Origin: CAZHJK01 sp964533275
Lineage (GTDB): Bacteria > Bacillota > Clostridia > Eubacteriales > Garciellaceae
Assembly (NCBI GenBank): GCA_964533275.1
Contig: CAZHJK010000028.1
Location: 1 to 29,141 of the forward strand
Direction of reading: 5' to 3'
Length of the DNA: 29,141 nt
Shown here piece by piece: positions 7,774 to 16,340 of this stretch (the stretch's first letter is position 1; each line of letters starts with the position of its first letter). The notes beneath the pieces are model-generated. The model had not been told where the DNA came from. It ran no database searches and saw nothing but the letters and a program-made list of their open reading frames with translations. The position numbers and the translations under genes were made by a program.

Positions 7774-8347
7774 TGCCCTTCACCTCCTGCATAGCCTTTT
7801 TGATTGCTTTCATATTTCCATCAATAACTTCAGGTTTTGTTGCGAATTTATGAGCAAAGGATTCTTCCATTGATTTAATAAACTTTTCTTCATCCATAAT
7901 ACCTGAAACCTTAACGATCGCACCAAGCATTGGTGTATTTGGAAAATATCTGCCAAGAGTTGACATGGAAACTTCCTTTGCATCGATGGTATAAACCTTT
8001 CCTGAATAATCCTTTAAAAATGGCTTTACCTCTTCTGGGGATTTTTGTGTATTAATCACAATGCCCCCATCTTTCTTAAGTCCTGCAGTAACATCTACTG
8101 CCTTAAGTAATGATTCATCTACTACTACTACATAGTCTGGCTCATAAATATTGCTATGAATGGTAATTCTATCATCACTAATCCTATTATAGGCTGTAAT
8201 GGGAGCTCCCATTCTTTCTGGTCCATACTCTGGAAATCCTTGTATGTATTTCCCAGTATCAAAGGCAGCATCTGCTAATAATAAAGAAGCAGTCTTTGCA
8301 CCTTGTCCACCTCGTCCATGCCATCGGATTTCAACCATGTTACCCAT
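7766..8347 (-). CDS. porC: Pyruvate:ferredoxin oxidoreductase gamma subunit
   Basis: This is the gamma subunit (193 residues from the chosen start). Family motifs are EIRWHGRGGQGAKTAS near the N-terminus and the FPEYGPERMGAPITAY segment. It closes the four-subunit enzyme. The open frame extends six codons further to 8365, but GGAGGAAGG sits three bases before the ATG at 8347, so I use that start. It is first in porCDAB. I see no regulatory RNA upstream. Confidence 0.9.
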   Translation of the reverse strand: MGNMVEIRWHGRGGQGAKTASLLLADAAFDTGKYIQGFPEYGPERMGAPITAYNRISDDRITIHSNIYEPDYVVVVDESLLKAVDVTAGLKKDGGIVINTQKSPEEVKPFLKDYSGKVYTIDAKEVSMSTLGRYFPNTPMLGAIVKVSGIMDEEKFIKSMEESFAHKFATKPEVIDGNMKAIKKAMQEVKGIG

Positions 8348-8445
8348 AAACCTTCCTCCCTTCATAAATAAGAATCTTTTGGTACATATTTTATATTTTT
8401 AAACATAATCTTTTTTTTATTCTTAATCTCCCAAATTAAAAAAAC

Positions 8446-8465
8446 CTGACTTATTTAAAAGTCAG
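8446..8465 (-). terminator. Terminator after the bofA-like gene
   Basis: CTGACTT and AAGTCAG form a 7-bp stem with a 6-base loop. On the minus strand it is followed by GG and a run of seven T. It overlaps or directly abuts the end of the gene at 8469 and isolates it from porC. Confidence 0.8.
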
Positions 8466-8468
8466 ATT

Positions 8469-8753
8469 CTATAATATACTTTTTACAATTATCATTAAAA
8501 TTATGCCTGGAATTCCTAAAAACCCTACAATTAATGCACTTATTGGATTAATCGCCAAGGAAAAGTCAAAAAAACCACCAATTAGATTTATAACTAATAA
8601 AAATATTCCCCCTACTATGCCATTAAATAATAAAAGTCCTATCCACTTTAAAGGCTTTCTAAATGCTTTATAGAGTCCATAACCTACTATATATATTAAT
8701 ATAAGTCCAAATCCATATGCTAATATAACTTCCATTTCCAAACCTAATCCCAT
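8469..8753 (-). CDS. bofA: BofA-family pro-sigma-K processing inhibitor
   Basis: This 94-residue, very hydrophobic protein has three to four membrane helices (about 8-26, 37-60, 68-92) and the small-residue pattern GIVGGIFLLVINLIGGFF seen in BofA. In B. subtilis BofA sits in the outer forespore membrane and holds the SpoIVFB protease inactive. Here it stands alone with its own terminator, away from the dnaX-yaaK-recR-yaaL genes that precede it in Bacillus. Start ATG follows GGGGTGA. The family call is good; the exact sporulation role is inferred. Confidence 0.72.
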   Translation of the reverse strand: MGLGLEMEVILAYGFGLILIYIVGYGLYKAFRKPLKWIGLLLFNGIVGGIFLLVINLIGGFFDFSLAINPISALIVGFLGIPGIILMIIVKSIL

Positions 8754-9390
8754 TATATCACCCCATATTTTATAACCATTGTCCTGCTATAATCATATTA
8801 ATGGAGTATTATTTTTATGTATGTTTTATTTTTTTTTACTATATAAAAAATTAGTGTTAGCAACATGTTAAAGAACTGATAAATGACCGATAATTAACTT
8901 TTTTATATTATTATTGCCTAATTATTTCGTTTACTCTGTCGATAACTTGAGAAATTGTCACCGTAGGAAACATATGTTAAATAATAATTCTAGAATACGC
9001 GCATTTATTCCACACCTATTAACATGGGACCCCTGCATCCTCTGGACTCCTCTTTAATAAGGACAAATAAATCTATTTGACTTTCACCTTAAGATTTTAC
9101 CAGATGGTGCTATTCTATATAAATAGGCTTTCGTAGCATAAACGCTTAAGCATTCCCTTGATGTAGAAATGTTATTTGAAACCACAGAAAAAACTGGTGA
9201 ATTTGTAAAAGCTAATTAAATATCAATTAGCGAGAGGAATATATTTATTTTTAAATTATTAATTTTTCTTCTCATTTTTTTATATTAAATACCCTTTTTC
9301 ATTACTCAATATAACATTTTTTCTATTTTAACTTAGTAGATTCTGATTTTTTATAATTACTTACAATTAGATAAAAACTCATCTAGCAAT
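8754..9390. other. 640-bp region without intact gene
   Basis: No intact gene, RNA gene or strong hairpin is visible. A 25-codon coding-like frame on the plus strand (9142-9219, ending TAA, reading ...HSLDVEMLFETTEKTGEF...) has no start or ribosome site and may be a gene relic. Base composition around 8935-9110 is less AT-rich than elsewhere in the gap and may be decayed coding DNA. Confidence 0.45.
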
Positions 9391-9882
9391 CTATATAAAT
9401 ACCAATTTTATTAATAATGGAATTCCTATAACTATAATTATAAGCCGCATCATTTGTATGGTTGCTACTTTAATAACATTTACATTATACTCTTCTGCAA
9501 TCATTACTATTTCTGAAGCTCCAGCCGGAAGAGAACTTAAATAAGATTCTGCTAAATCCCAGTCGCAAAATCTATGGAGCAAATATGTTAACAAAAGTGT
9601 CATTATGGAAATACCGAATATTACGAATGTAATAGCTACCAAAATATTACTTAACCCCATGATAGTGTCATATGTAATGCCAAGTCCTATGTAACAGCCC
9701 ATTAGTACCTGAACCCCGCATTTAATGGGGGTAGGTACTTCTATTTTATTTTTGATTATGAGCTGTGCAACTACTGTCCCTAATAAAGAGCCTACCATAG
9801 CACCAGCAGGTATATTAAAAAAATTTAATAATAACCCACCTATTATAGCTGTTATTATTACTAAATATTTTTCTTTTTGCAA
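9391..9882 (-). CDS. AbrB-type membrane protein, C-terminal half-protein
   Basis: This 163-residue integral membrane protein has about five helices. The pattern FFNIPAGAMVGSLLGTVVAQ near the start and YLSSLPAGASEIVMIAEEYN near the end is that of the AbrB duplication domain (PF05145/TIGR03082, also labelled ammonia monooxygenase-like). Usual family members are about 350 residues with two such domains. Here the second domain is its own gene. It starts with TTG eight bases after GAGGTG and overlaps the upstream half-gene by 22 bp in another frame. A two-subunit membrane protein is the simplest reading; the substrate is unknown. Confidence 0.7.
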   Translation of the reverse strand: MQKEKYLVIITAIIGGLLLNFFNIPAGAMVGSLLGTVVAQLIIKNKIEVPTPIKCGVQVLMGCYIGLGITYDTIMGLSNILVAITFVIFGISIMTLLLTYLLHRFCDWDLAESYLSSLPAGASEIVMIAEEYNVNVIKVATIQMMRLIIIVIGIPLLIKLVFI

Positions 9883-10412
9883 TTTTTATTCACCTCTTCT
9901 CTATCACTTATTTTCTTCAATAATTTAGTTAATGGCATTAAGCATAATAACACGAATTGATTTCTAACAATATGTACTACTATTACCTTTTCTGTTTGGG
10001 CATTAAGACTTTCAGACAGTAAAATCATTTCTGTTTGTCCTCCTGGTGTTGTTGACAAAATACATGAAAGTATATCCCATCCTAGTATATGACTAAGTAA
10101 TGTACCTAGTGCTAATGCTACCAATATATATGTTGCACATGATATTATAATTGGTTTTATAAGTTTCTCAAAATCCACAAACATTTCTTTTGTAAACCTA
10201 GATCCCACAATCAAGCCCACTATTATTTGCATTGCAAGCTTCATCCAATCAGGCTTTTCCATAATTATGCCGAAGAAAATTTGAAATAAACCTACTGTGA
10301 TTAATGACCCAATTAATACACCTGCAGGTATTTTAAATAGATAACCTATATAAGCTCCTGTTCCTCCTATACCTAATAATATAATGAGTTGGTGTACATA
10401 ATCAATATTCAA
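9861..10412 (-). CDS. AbrB-type membrane protein, N-terminal half-protein
   Basis: This 183-residue membrane protein carries the same repeated motifs as its downstream partner: FKIPAGVLIGSLITVGLFQI near the start and CILSTTPGGQTEMILLSESL in the middle, the AbrB duplication domain hallmark (T/S-x-P-x-G-x-x-E). It starts with TTG behind AGGGGG and ends within the next gene. Its extra C-terminal basic tail (KKISDREEVNKNCKKKN) spans the junction. Separate starts with good ribosome sites argue for two real proteins, not a recent frameshift. Confidence 0.7.
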   Translation of the reverse strand: MNIDYVHQLIILLGIGGTGAYIGYLFKIPAGVLIGSLITVGLFQIFFGIIMEKPDWMKLAMQIIVGLIVGSRFTKEMFVDFEKLIKPIIISCATYILVALALGTLLSHILGWDILSCILSTTPGGQTEMILLSESLNAQTEKVIVVHIVRNQFVLLCLMPLTKLLKKISDREEVNKNCKKKNI

Positions 10413-10510
10413 TAATTATCCCCCTATAATACTCTATAATTTAAAAAATAATTTAATGACTACAAAAACTGACTTTAATTTTATTTAAGTATTTAATAAA
10501 AAATATTAAT

Positions 10511-10532
10511 AAGACCAGTTTCAACTGGTCTT
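10511..10532 (-). terminator. Terminator-like hairpin between transposase relic and AbrB genes
   Basis: AAGACCAGTT-TC-AACTGGTCTT is a perfect 10-bp inverted repeat. On the minus strand it is followed by ATTAATATTTTTTATT. It would stop transcripts coming from 10870 toward the AbrB genes; on the plus strand only TTTAG follows. Confidence 0.7.
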
Positions 10533-10618
10533 TAGTCATCTTTATAATGTTTATGATATTTAGCGCTTTCTTTATAAAGATATTTAAATGTATTAATTCT
10601 TAATTAAGGATATAACAA

Positions 10619-11200
10619 TTATATACTTATATTTATAACAATACATAATACATTGAGACAAGATAATGTTAATTTACTTTCAGAAAATGAATTTAGTTCT
10701 ACTGGTGTAGCGGTATACTCTATTTTCTGGATCTTTCTTTGGGAATTCATAACAATCATGCGACTCATGCGACTGTATATCCCTATTTCTCCTTCAAATC
10801 TATTTATGGCCTTTTGATATATAAACTCTCTGTCCTTTGAACTATTTCCCCTTGTAAGGACATATCTCATCCTTTCATGAGGTTTTATCCCTAATATTTC
10901 ATCAGATAGAAATATACATTGTTTGGTGGATTTATTGCTATAATTGGTTCTTTTATAATTGACTACGCCAAAGATAGTAGATAGATTTTTTTATTGAACC
11001 ATTCGCTCTACATACCAATTTTTCTTTCTTTCTTTACTGGATAAGATACTTTCATTTACCTAAAGATTCTATTAAATTTTTTACTATTGATACTCCTACT
11101 TTATTTAATGTCTTTCGTAATTTTCTATAAAAAAAAACAGCTATGTATTCTTTGTTATTACTAGTTCCTCTAGATTTTTATAATATTCCTTAGTGATTAT
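10619..11200 (-). pseudogene. Decayed ISLre2/UPF0236-family transposase
   Basis: Fragments in several minus-strand frames line up in the order of an ISLre2 (UPF0236) transposase N-terminal half: KNLEELV near 11180, ERKKNWYVERM near 11015, STIFGVVNYKRT near 10965, CIFLSDEILGIKPHERM just above 10870, then GEIGIYSRMSRMIVMN and RKIQKIEYTATPVE. The reading is broken by a stop at 10993-10995, a shift just after it and more stops upstream. The end of the protein (more than half of about 450-480 residues) is missing. The 83-codon open frame 10619-10870 is the longest surviving piece and not a gene of its own. I could not define the element ends. Confidence 0.72.
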
Positions 11201-11345
11201 TCTATTATATGCTATATAATATCCATGAGAATAGATCCTTTCATAATGTATGTTTTTGTTTGATATACTAAATCATAACATATGGAGCTATTCTCTTTTA
11301 TTTTTTTCCTACAGTAATTTTACACTAAGTTGAGACAAACTTTCA

Positions 11346-12332
11346 TTATTTCATTGAAATAGCAATGTCTTGTATCATTTCCAATGTAGGATTAATTTTT
11401 TCATTATCGCATACTAGAATAATTAAATCTATTAGATCTACCTTTGCATTTTTAGAAACTTGCTCAAATAATGGGAGAAAATTCGAATGAAAGCCTGTAT
11501 ATCCATATATAATATCTAACATCTCAAGACCTGAATATTTTTTTATAAGTGGCTTAACTAATTCTGTACCACAATCTAATAGAAATCGTAAATTAATAGG
11601 TATATCATAACCACTTTTTTTCAATACTGCTACTAAAATTTCTAATTGTGCATTTCCCGCACTTCTACCAAGACCTCGTAAGCTTGCATCAATAAAGTCA
11701 GCTCCTTCCTCAATTGCTACTAATGCATTAGCAATTGCCAGTCGTAAATTATCATGAGCATGGAACCCTATCTTTACTGTCACAGCATTTTTTAGTTCAG
11801 ATATGTATTTTTTTACATCATTAGGTATAAGTGCACCTGCCGAATCCATAATATGCACTACATCAACACCGAAATCTTCTAATTTTTTTGCTTCCTGTGA
11901 TAATTCATACGGTGACATAGCATACGCTTTCATAAGACTAAAGTGTACCTTTAATCCAACATCTTTTGAATATTTTATAAATGATTTTGCTTTATCTACT
12001 GAACCCACATTTGAACCAATTCTAATAAAATTCATATTATACCTACACAAATTATCAATATCACTAGTTTCCCCTATAGTTGGGAGAAAAAATGTACCTA
12101 TATTAGCCTTAGAGGCTAATTCTTTAACTGATTCCAGATACTCTATATCTGTAGCTGCTGCTAACTTCAAATCTTTTCTTAAAGATCCAGGTCCCATAGG
12201 ATGCCCAATTTCAATATATTTAACACCAGAATCAATTAGTCTTTTAGTAATTTGCTTCGTATGTTCTTTGTTAAAATTTAAATCTATAGCATGATTACCA
12301 TCTCTTAAAGTACAATCTAAAATATTAAACAT
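11346..12332 (-). CDS. DRE-TIM aldolase, 4-hydroxy-2-oxovalerate aldolase-like
   Basis: This 328-residue TIM-barrel lyase of the HMGL-like family has the signature LDCTLRDGNHAID (Arg10, metal-binding Asp11), VHIMDSAGAL (about 159-168), metal ligands in GFHAHDNLRLAIANA (His191, His193) and RGLGRSAGNAQLE. The H-A-H-D-N and GYTGFHSNF patterns are closest to DmpG-type 4-hydroxy-2-oxovalerate aldolases, which cleave to pyruvate and an aldehyde. No acylating aldehyde dehydrogenase partner is encoded nearby, so the substrate may differ. It is the last gene behind tctA, and probably acts on the compound imported by TctABC or its product. Confidence 0.72.
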   Translation of the reverse strand: MFNILDCTLRDGNHAIDLNFNKEHTKQITKRLIDSGVKYIEIGHPMGPGSLRKDLKLAAATDIEYLESVKELASKANIGTFFLPTIGETSDIDNLCRYNMNFIRIGSNVGSVDKAKSFIKYSKDVGLKVHFSLMKAYAMSPYELSQEAKKLEDFGVDVVHIMDSAGALIPNDVKKYISELKNAVTVKIGFHAHDNLRLAIANALVAIEEGADFIDASLRGLGRSAGNAQLEILVAVLKKSGYDIPINLRFLLDCGTELVKPLIKKYSGLEMLDIIYGYTGFHSNFLPLFEQVSKNAKVDLIDLIILVCDNEKINPTLEMIQDIAISMK

Positions 12333-12375
12333 TTTATATTTCCTCTTTTCTAAGACAGAATTTATATTTTAAAAA

Positions 12376-13905
12376 CTAAAAATTTTCCTTTATACTTTTA
12401 TTTTTATAATCTTTTCTTTTAATTTTATTAAACAATTTTATAATTAACGGTAATAAAACCATTATTATAGTTATACCTAGTAAGACACCTGAAATTGGTC
12501 TTGAGAAAAACATTAATAGGTCTCCTTTAAATAGTATAATCGATTGTCTAAAAGACCTTTCTAATAGATTCCCTAAAACTAAGGCTAAAACTATTGGTGT
12601 AAGGGGAAATTTAAACTTTTTTAAAAAATACCCAAGTATACCAAAAGCTACAGTAAGTCCTACATGAAACATACTATTTCTTAGACAGTAGGCGCCTATT
12701 AAAATAAAAGCAAGTACAACTGCATTTAAAATTGGTTTTTTTACAGCAAGAATTTTTACAATTGCAGGTAAAGCAAGTATAGCAATTAAAAATAAAAATA
12801 TATTTCCTATATACATACTTGCTACTAATCCCCACACAAAATCTGGATTAGTTTCAAAAATTTGTGGTCCAGGTCTCAATCCAAACATCATAAGTGCTCC
12901 AAGCATCATCGCAGTGGCGCCAGAACCTGGTACACCAAGTGTAATAAGTGGGACCATTGCACCAATAGAAGCAGCATTATTAGCTGACTCAGGAGCTGCA
13001 ACTCCTTCTATTACACCTGTTCCAAACTTCTCTCCACGCTTAGACAATTTTTTTGCTGTGCTATATCCTAAAAAAGAGCCAATAGTTGCGCCAGCCCCTG
13101 GTAGCACTCCGATTAAGAAACCTAGACCAGTACTTCTAAGAATATGACTCATACTAATTTTAATATCTTCCTTAGTTGGAAATTGTTTGCGAAAAGAAAG
13201 TTCTTTTTTATCTATGATAATCGACTGGTCATTATCACTAAGTATCATTATTTCCGCTATACCGAAAAGCCCCATAGCAGCTGGAATAAAATCAATCCCC
13301 TCATATAATTCAAGTATTCCGAAAGTAAACCGTTCTAAACCAATGACAGAATCCAGTCCTATTGTTGCTAAAAAAAGACCCAAGAATGCTGAAATATAAC
13401 CTTTAATAGGAAAATCACCTGTCATTCCACCTATTGAAGTTAAACCTAGGGCCATAAGTGCAAAATATTCTGGAGGTCCAAAGGTAATTGCAAACTTAGC
13501 AAGTAATGGTGCAAAAAAAGTGTATATTATTACTGATATACTACCTCCTATAATAGAGGCAAATGCTGCCATACCTAAAGCTTTTCCGGCTTGACCTTTT
13601 TTAGCAAGTGGATAACCATCTATTGCCGTCATTACAGCAGCTGAATCTCCAGGAGTATTAATTGTAATAGCGGTAATTGAACCACCATACATTCCTCCAT
13701 AGTAAATCCCACATAGCATTACAATACCTGCAATAGGATTCATACCATAAGTAATTGGAAGTAAAATTGCTATCCCAGCAGATGCACCTAAACCAGGCAA
13801 AGCTCCTATTATTGCACCAAGTATCACTCCTAATAATGTATAAATGAGATAGATAGGACTTAAAATAGTCTCAAACCCCATAAATAAATTTTGTAATATT
13901 TCCAT
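12376..13905 (-). CDS. tctA: Tripartite tricarboxylate transporter, large permease TctA
   Basis: This 509-residue membrane protein has about 11-12 helices. The family motif is GALPGLGASAGIAILLPITY near residues 37-56, with GGMYGGSITAITINTPGDSA (about 110-130). The mirrored second copies GVLPGAGATIGSFLGY and APESANNAASIGAMVPLITLGVPGSGATAM are also present. TctA forms the ion-coupled channel of TTT systems. It starts with ATG after AGGAGATG and follows tctB by 11 bp. The C-terminal tail is strongly basic. Confidence 0.93.
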   Translation of the reverse strand: MEILQNLFMGFETILSPIYLIYTLLGVILGAIIGALPGLGASAGIAILLPITYGMNPIAGIVMLCGIYYGGMYGGSITAITINTPGDSAAVMTAIDGYPLAKKGQAGKALGMAAFASIIGGSISVIIYTFFAPLLAKFAITFGPPEYFALMALGLTSIGGMTGDFPIKGYISAFLGLFLATIGLDSVIGLERFTFGILELYEGIDFIPAAMGLFGIAEIMILSDNDQSIIIDKKELSFRKQFPTKEDIKISMSHILRSTGLGFLIGVLPGAGATIGSFLGYSTAKKLSKRGEKFGTGVIEGVAAPESANNAASIGAMVPLITLGVPGSGATAMMLGALMMFGLRPGPQIFETNPDFVWGLVASMYIGNIFLFLIAILALPAIVKILAVKKPILNAVVLAFILIGAYCLRNSMFHVGLTVAFGILGYFLKKFKFPLTPIVLALVLGNLLERSFRQSIILFKGDLLMFFSRPISGVLLGITIIMVLLPLIIKLFNKIKRKDYKNKSIKENF

Positions 13906-13916
13906 TTAATCATCTC

Positions 13917-14378
13917 CTATAAATAATTAAATAATCCCATTGGCATATGAACTTTTAGCCCAACCACAAAAATCAGATACAGAACTATAGGAGTTAATAT
14001 AGTTAGTGAAATCACTACTTTTAGACGATTTTCTCCTAATAAAAAAGCAATAGCTCCTGTCATAAGTCCAAGTGATGGAATTAATCCAATTATTTGTGTA
14101 AAAAAAATACAAAGGACCGAACTGCCTATTATGATAATTACTTTATTTAATTCTTTTTTTGTTATTTCAAAAAAATCATCTTTAGACTTTTTATTTTTTA
14201 AAAATGAAGTTATTATTAAACCTAAAGCTAATAATGCTATAATAATTCCTAACCATAGTGGAAAGAATCCAGGTCCTGGTAATCCATTACGCACATATTC
14301 TAATTTAGAAGAACCCACTATAATTAAAATTCCTAATATGAAAAATACAAACCCTGTAATTTTATTGACTTTACGCAT
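13917..14378 (-). CDS. tctB: Tripartite tricarboxylate transporter, small permease TctB
   Basis: This small membrane subunit is 153 residues from the ATG at 14378. The open frame extends four codons to a GTG at 14390, but that GTG is part of the AGAGGTG ribosome site. It has four helices (about 9-27, 42-63, 81-102, 107-142) and the family LPGPGFFPLWLGIIIALL motif after helix 1. It works with TctA as the membrane complex. A 218-bp gap with an inverted repeat separates it from tctC. Confidence 0.87.
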   Translation of the reverse strand: MRKVNKITGFVFFILGILIIVGSSKLEYVRNGLPGPGFFPLWLGIIIALLALGLIITSFLKNKKSKDDFFEITKKELNKVIIIIGSSVLCIFFTQIIGLIPSLGLMTGAIAFLLGENRLKVVISLTILTPIVLYLIFVVGLKVHMPMGLFNYL

Positions 14379-14422
14379 AAAAGTAAACACCTCTTTTTTT
14401 TTTGAAATATAGTTTTAAAATT

Positions 14423-14462
14423 ATTGATCAAGCTACCATATTCAATTGATAACTTGATCAAT
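14423..14462 (-). other. Inverted repeat between tctC and tctB
   Basis: ATTGATCAAG (14423-14432) and CTTGATCAAT (14453-14462) form a 10-bp stem with a 20-base loop. On the minus strand it is followed by AATTTTAAAA. It may attenuate read-through so the binding protein is made in excess over the permease, or be a regulator site. No strong U-run follows. Confidence 0.45.
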
Positions 14463-14596
14463 TAAACGAATAAACTATACTCACCAACTGTGTTTCATTT
14501 TAAATTTAGTAATATTAACAAATAATTAATTGTGTAAAAGGAATTGTATTGTACGACTATTTATAAGTTAAAAATATTAATAACTATATCTTTAAA

Positions 14597-15604
14597 TTAT
14601 TCTATAAACTTCATATATTCTTCATATATACCGCTTATATTAGGAGACTCCTCTCCATATTGTTCTGCATTTCTATACTTATCGATCATAGAATTTTCTT
14701 TCAAATAATCTTTCCATTCTTGTGTTTGAGTAGCTTTATAGAATAAATCTTCTAAATAGGATATTTCTTCCTCACCAATTCCCAATGGTGCAACTAGTCC
14801 ACGATTCTGAGCAAGCTCTACATCAATTCCTGATTCAATTAATGTTGGTAGGTCTGGATAGTCATCTACTCTTGTACCTGTTGTAGTAGCTAAGGGAATA
14901 AATTCTCCAGATTCCATTTGTACTAAAGCTTCAGATGGTCCTAAAAATGCAATATCAACATGCCCTCCGAGAAGTGCTGTAATTACCTCACCGCTACCAT
15001 CAAAAGGTATATAATCTATATCTATTCCAGCACTATTTTTAATAGCATAGAAAGAAAGGGCATCTTCTCCTTGTGTAGATGTTCCTGCAGCTGTAATTTC
15101 ACCAGGATTCTCTTTTGCATAATTTAATAATTCTTCAAAAGTTTTATAATCCGATTTTGAATTAGCAACCACAAATAAAGGGTCTTGACACATAAGAGAA
15201 ATATGTTGAAAATCTTTGTAAGAAACTGGAGATTGACCTGCGAGAGGTACAGCATAGAAGCTAGAATTTGTTATTGAAAGTACATAAGGATCTCCTTTTT
15301 GTTCTGATACAAATGAATAACCAATTGTACCTGAACCACCTTCCTTATTAATTACTACTATAGGTTGAGGACATAGATCATTCTCTGCTATAACATTAGC
15401 AACAGTTCTTGCAAAAATATCACTTCCACCTCCTGCACCACTAGGACAATAAAGTTCTATAGGCTTAGTCGGATAATCAACTGCTCCTTCTATAGAGCTT
15501 TCTGGACTTTCATCAGAAGTCCCAGCTGTATCTGTATTACATCCGAGTAAAGATATTACAAATAGACAAACCAATATAATCCCTAAATACTTAAACTTTT
15601 TCAT
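14597..15604 (-). CDS. tctC: TTT-family substrate-binding lipoprotein TctC
   Basis: This 335-residue solute-binding protein has a lipoprotein signal peptide (KKFKYLGIILVCLFVISLLG then Cys22). The mature part begins after a Ser/Glu-rich linker with the Bug/TctC signature YPTKPIELYCPSGAGGGSD, then FARTVA. Later motifs are VINKEGGSGTIGYSFV, the AAGTSTQGEDALSFYAI ligand loop and the G-G-H-V-D-IAFLGPSE segment. It would be tethered outside the membrane and deliver a carboxylate to TctAB. An Asp-rich ligand set for amino acids is not obvious. ATG follows AAGGGG. Confidence 0.92.
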   Translation of the reverse strand: MKKFKYLGIILVCLFVISLLGCNTDTAGTSDESPESSIEGAVDYPTKPIELYCPSGAGGGSDIFARTVANVIAENDLCPQPIVVINKEGGSGTIGYSFVSEQKGDPYVLSITNSSFYAVPLAGQSPVSYKDFQHISLMCQDPLFVVANSKSDYKTFEELLNYAKENPGEITAAGTSTQGEDALSFYAIKNSAGIDIDYIPFDGSGEVITALLGGHVDIAFLGPSEALVQMESGEFIPLATTTGTRVDDYPDLPTLIESGIDVELAQNRGLVAPLGIGEEEISYLEDLFYKATQTQEWKDYLKENSMIDKYRNAEQYGEESPNISGIYEEYMKFIE

Positions 15605-15706
15605 TATTACACCCCTTTGTATTTATTTATCTTTAAATCTTTAAATCTTTAAAATTCTAAATGTTTTCATACAATACATATTCCCTTTACATATTTATGT
15701 TATTTT

Positions 15707-16339
15707 TTATGTACTCTTTGGTTGCATTTTTCTTAGTAACTTTAATGCTCTCTCAGGATTGTAGAAACCGCATACACATGGTGTTCCTATTTTTACTGAA
15801 CCAGCTTCTGGAGTCATTTCCCCTTTTTTTACTTTATCAATAACATTCTCTACTAAACTCGCAGAAATGAGTCCATGACCACACATAGTCACAAATTCCA
15901 AAATTTCTTCACTTGGAAGTTTTTCTTTTTTACCCCATATATCAAGTGATAAATTAACTGAATGTGGCTTAATATTAATTCCCTTACACATCTCTATAAT
16001 ATCATCGATTGGGCCTTGTAAAGCAACCGATAAACCTAAATCCATACCCTTAACTTTTTTTATAGCTTCCCAAGCTTTTATTTTACTGTTGAAATTAGCT
16101 CTAATTCTAGGTACATTAGTTAAGTTTGCACGAATTATTTCTTTTGTAACACCAGAAAGAACTGTACCTGTTTCATTTGAGCCAATGTTTGATGGCCCTA
16201 GTTTCCATAATAAATCAAGTACTTTTTCTATTTTAGGTATTGCCCCCTCATTATTTATATCAGCTGCTGAAGTAACCAAAATAATATAATCTTCACGAAG
16301 ATCTTGTGGGTTCCCACGACGATGCAGTGAATGTGTCAA
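15707..16339 (-). CDS. Conserved protein of unknown function with CVCG end
   Basis: I do not recognise a named domain. This 210-residue soluble protein starts TTG eight bases after AAGGAG, two bases after the stop of the 4Fe-4S gene, so the two are surely co-expressed. It begins THSLHRRGN, carries a GSNETGTVLSGV segment, a ferredoxin-like alpha/beta pattern and a conserved-looking C-terminal GTPCVCGFYNPERALKLL with two Cys. It has no signal peptide or membrane helix. The pairing with an iron-sulfur protein suggests a two-component redox or ligand-binding enzyme feeding the TctABC/aldolase pathway. Confidence 0.6.
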   Translation of the reverse strand: MTHSLHRRGNPQDLREDYIILVTSAADINNEGAIPKIEKVLDLLWKLGPSNIGSNETGTVLSGVTKEIIRANLTNVPRIRANFNSKIKAWEAIKKVKGMDLGLSVALQGPIDDIIEMCKGINIKPHSVNLSLDIWGKKEKLPSEEILEFVTMCGHGLISASLVENVIDKVKKGEMTPEAGSVKIGTPCVCGFYNPERALKLLRKMQPKST

Positions 16340-16340
16340 A

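Noticed and set aside
10619..10870. 83-codon minus-strand frame as an independent gene
   Set aside because: It reads as an internal piece of a UPF0236 transposase continuous with upstream fragments in the same or shifted frame.
11803..12294. 163-codon plus-strand open frame inside the aldolase gene
   Set aside because: It is antisense to conserved aldolase motifs, a common shadow in AT-rich genes.
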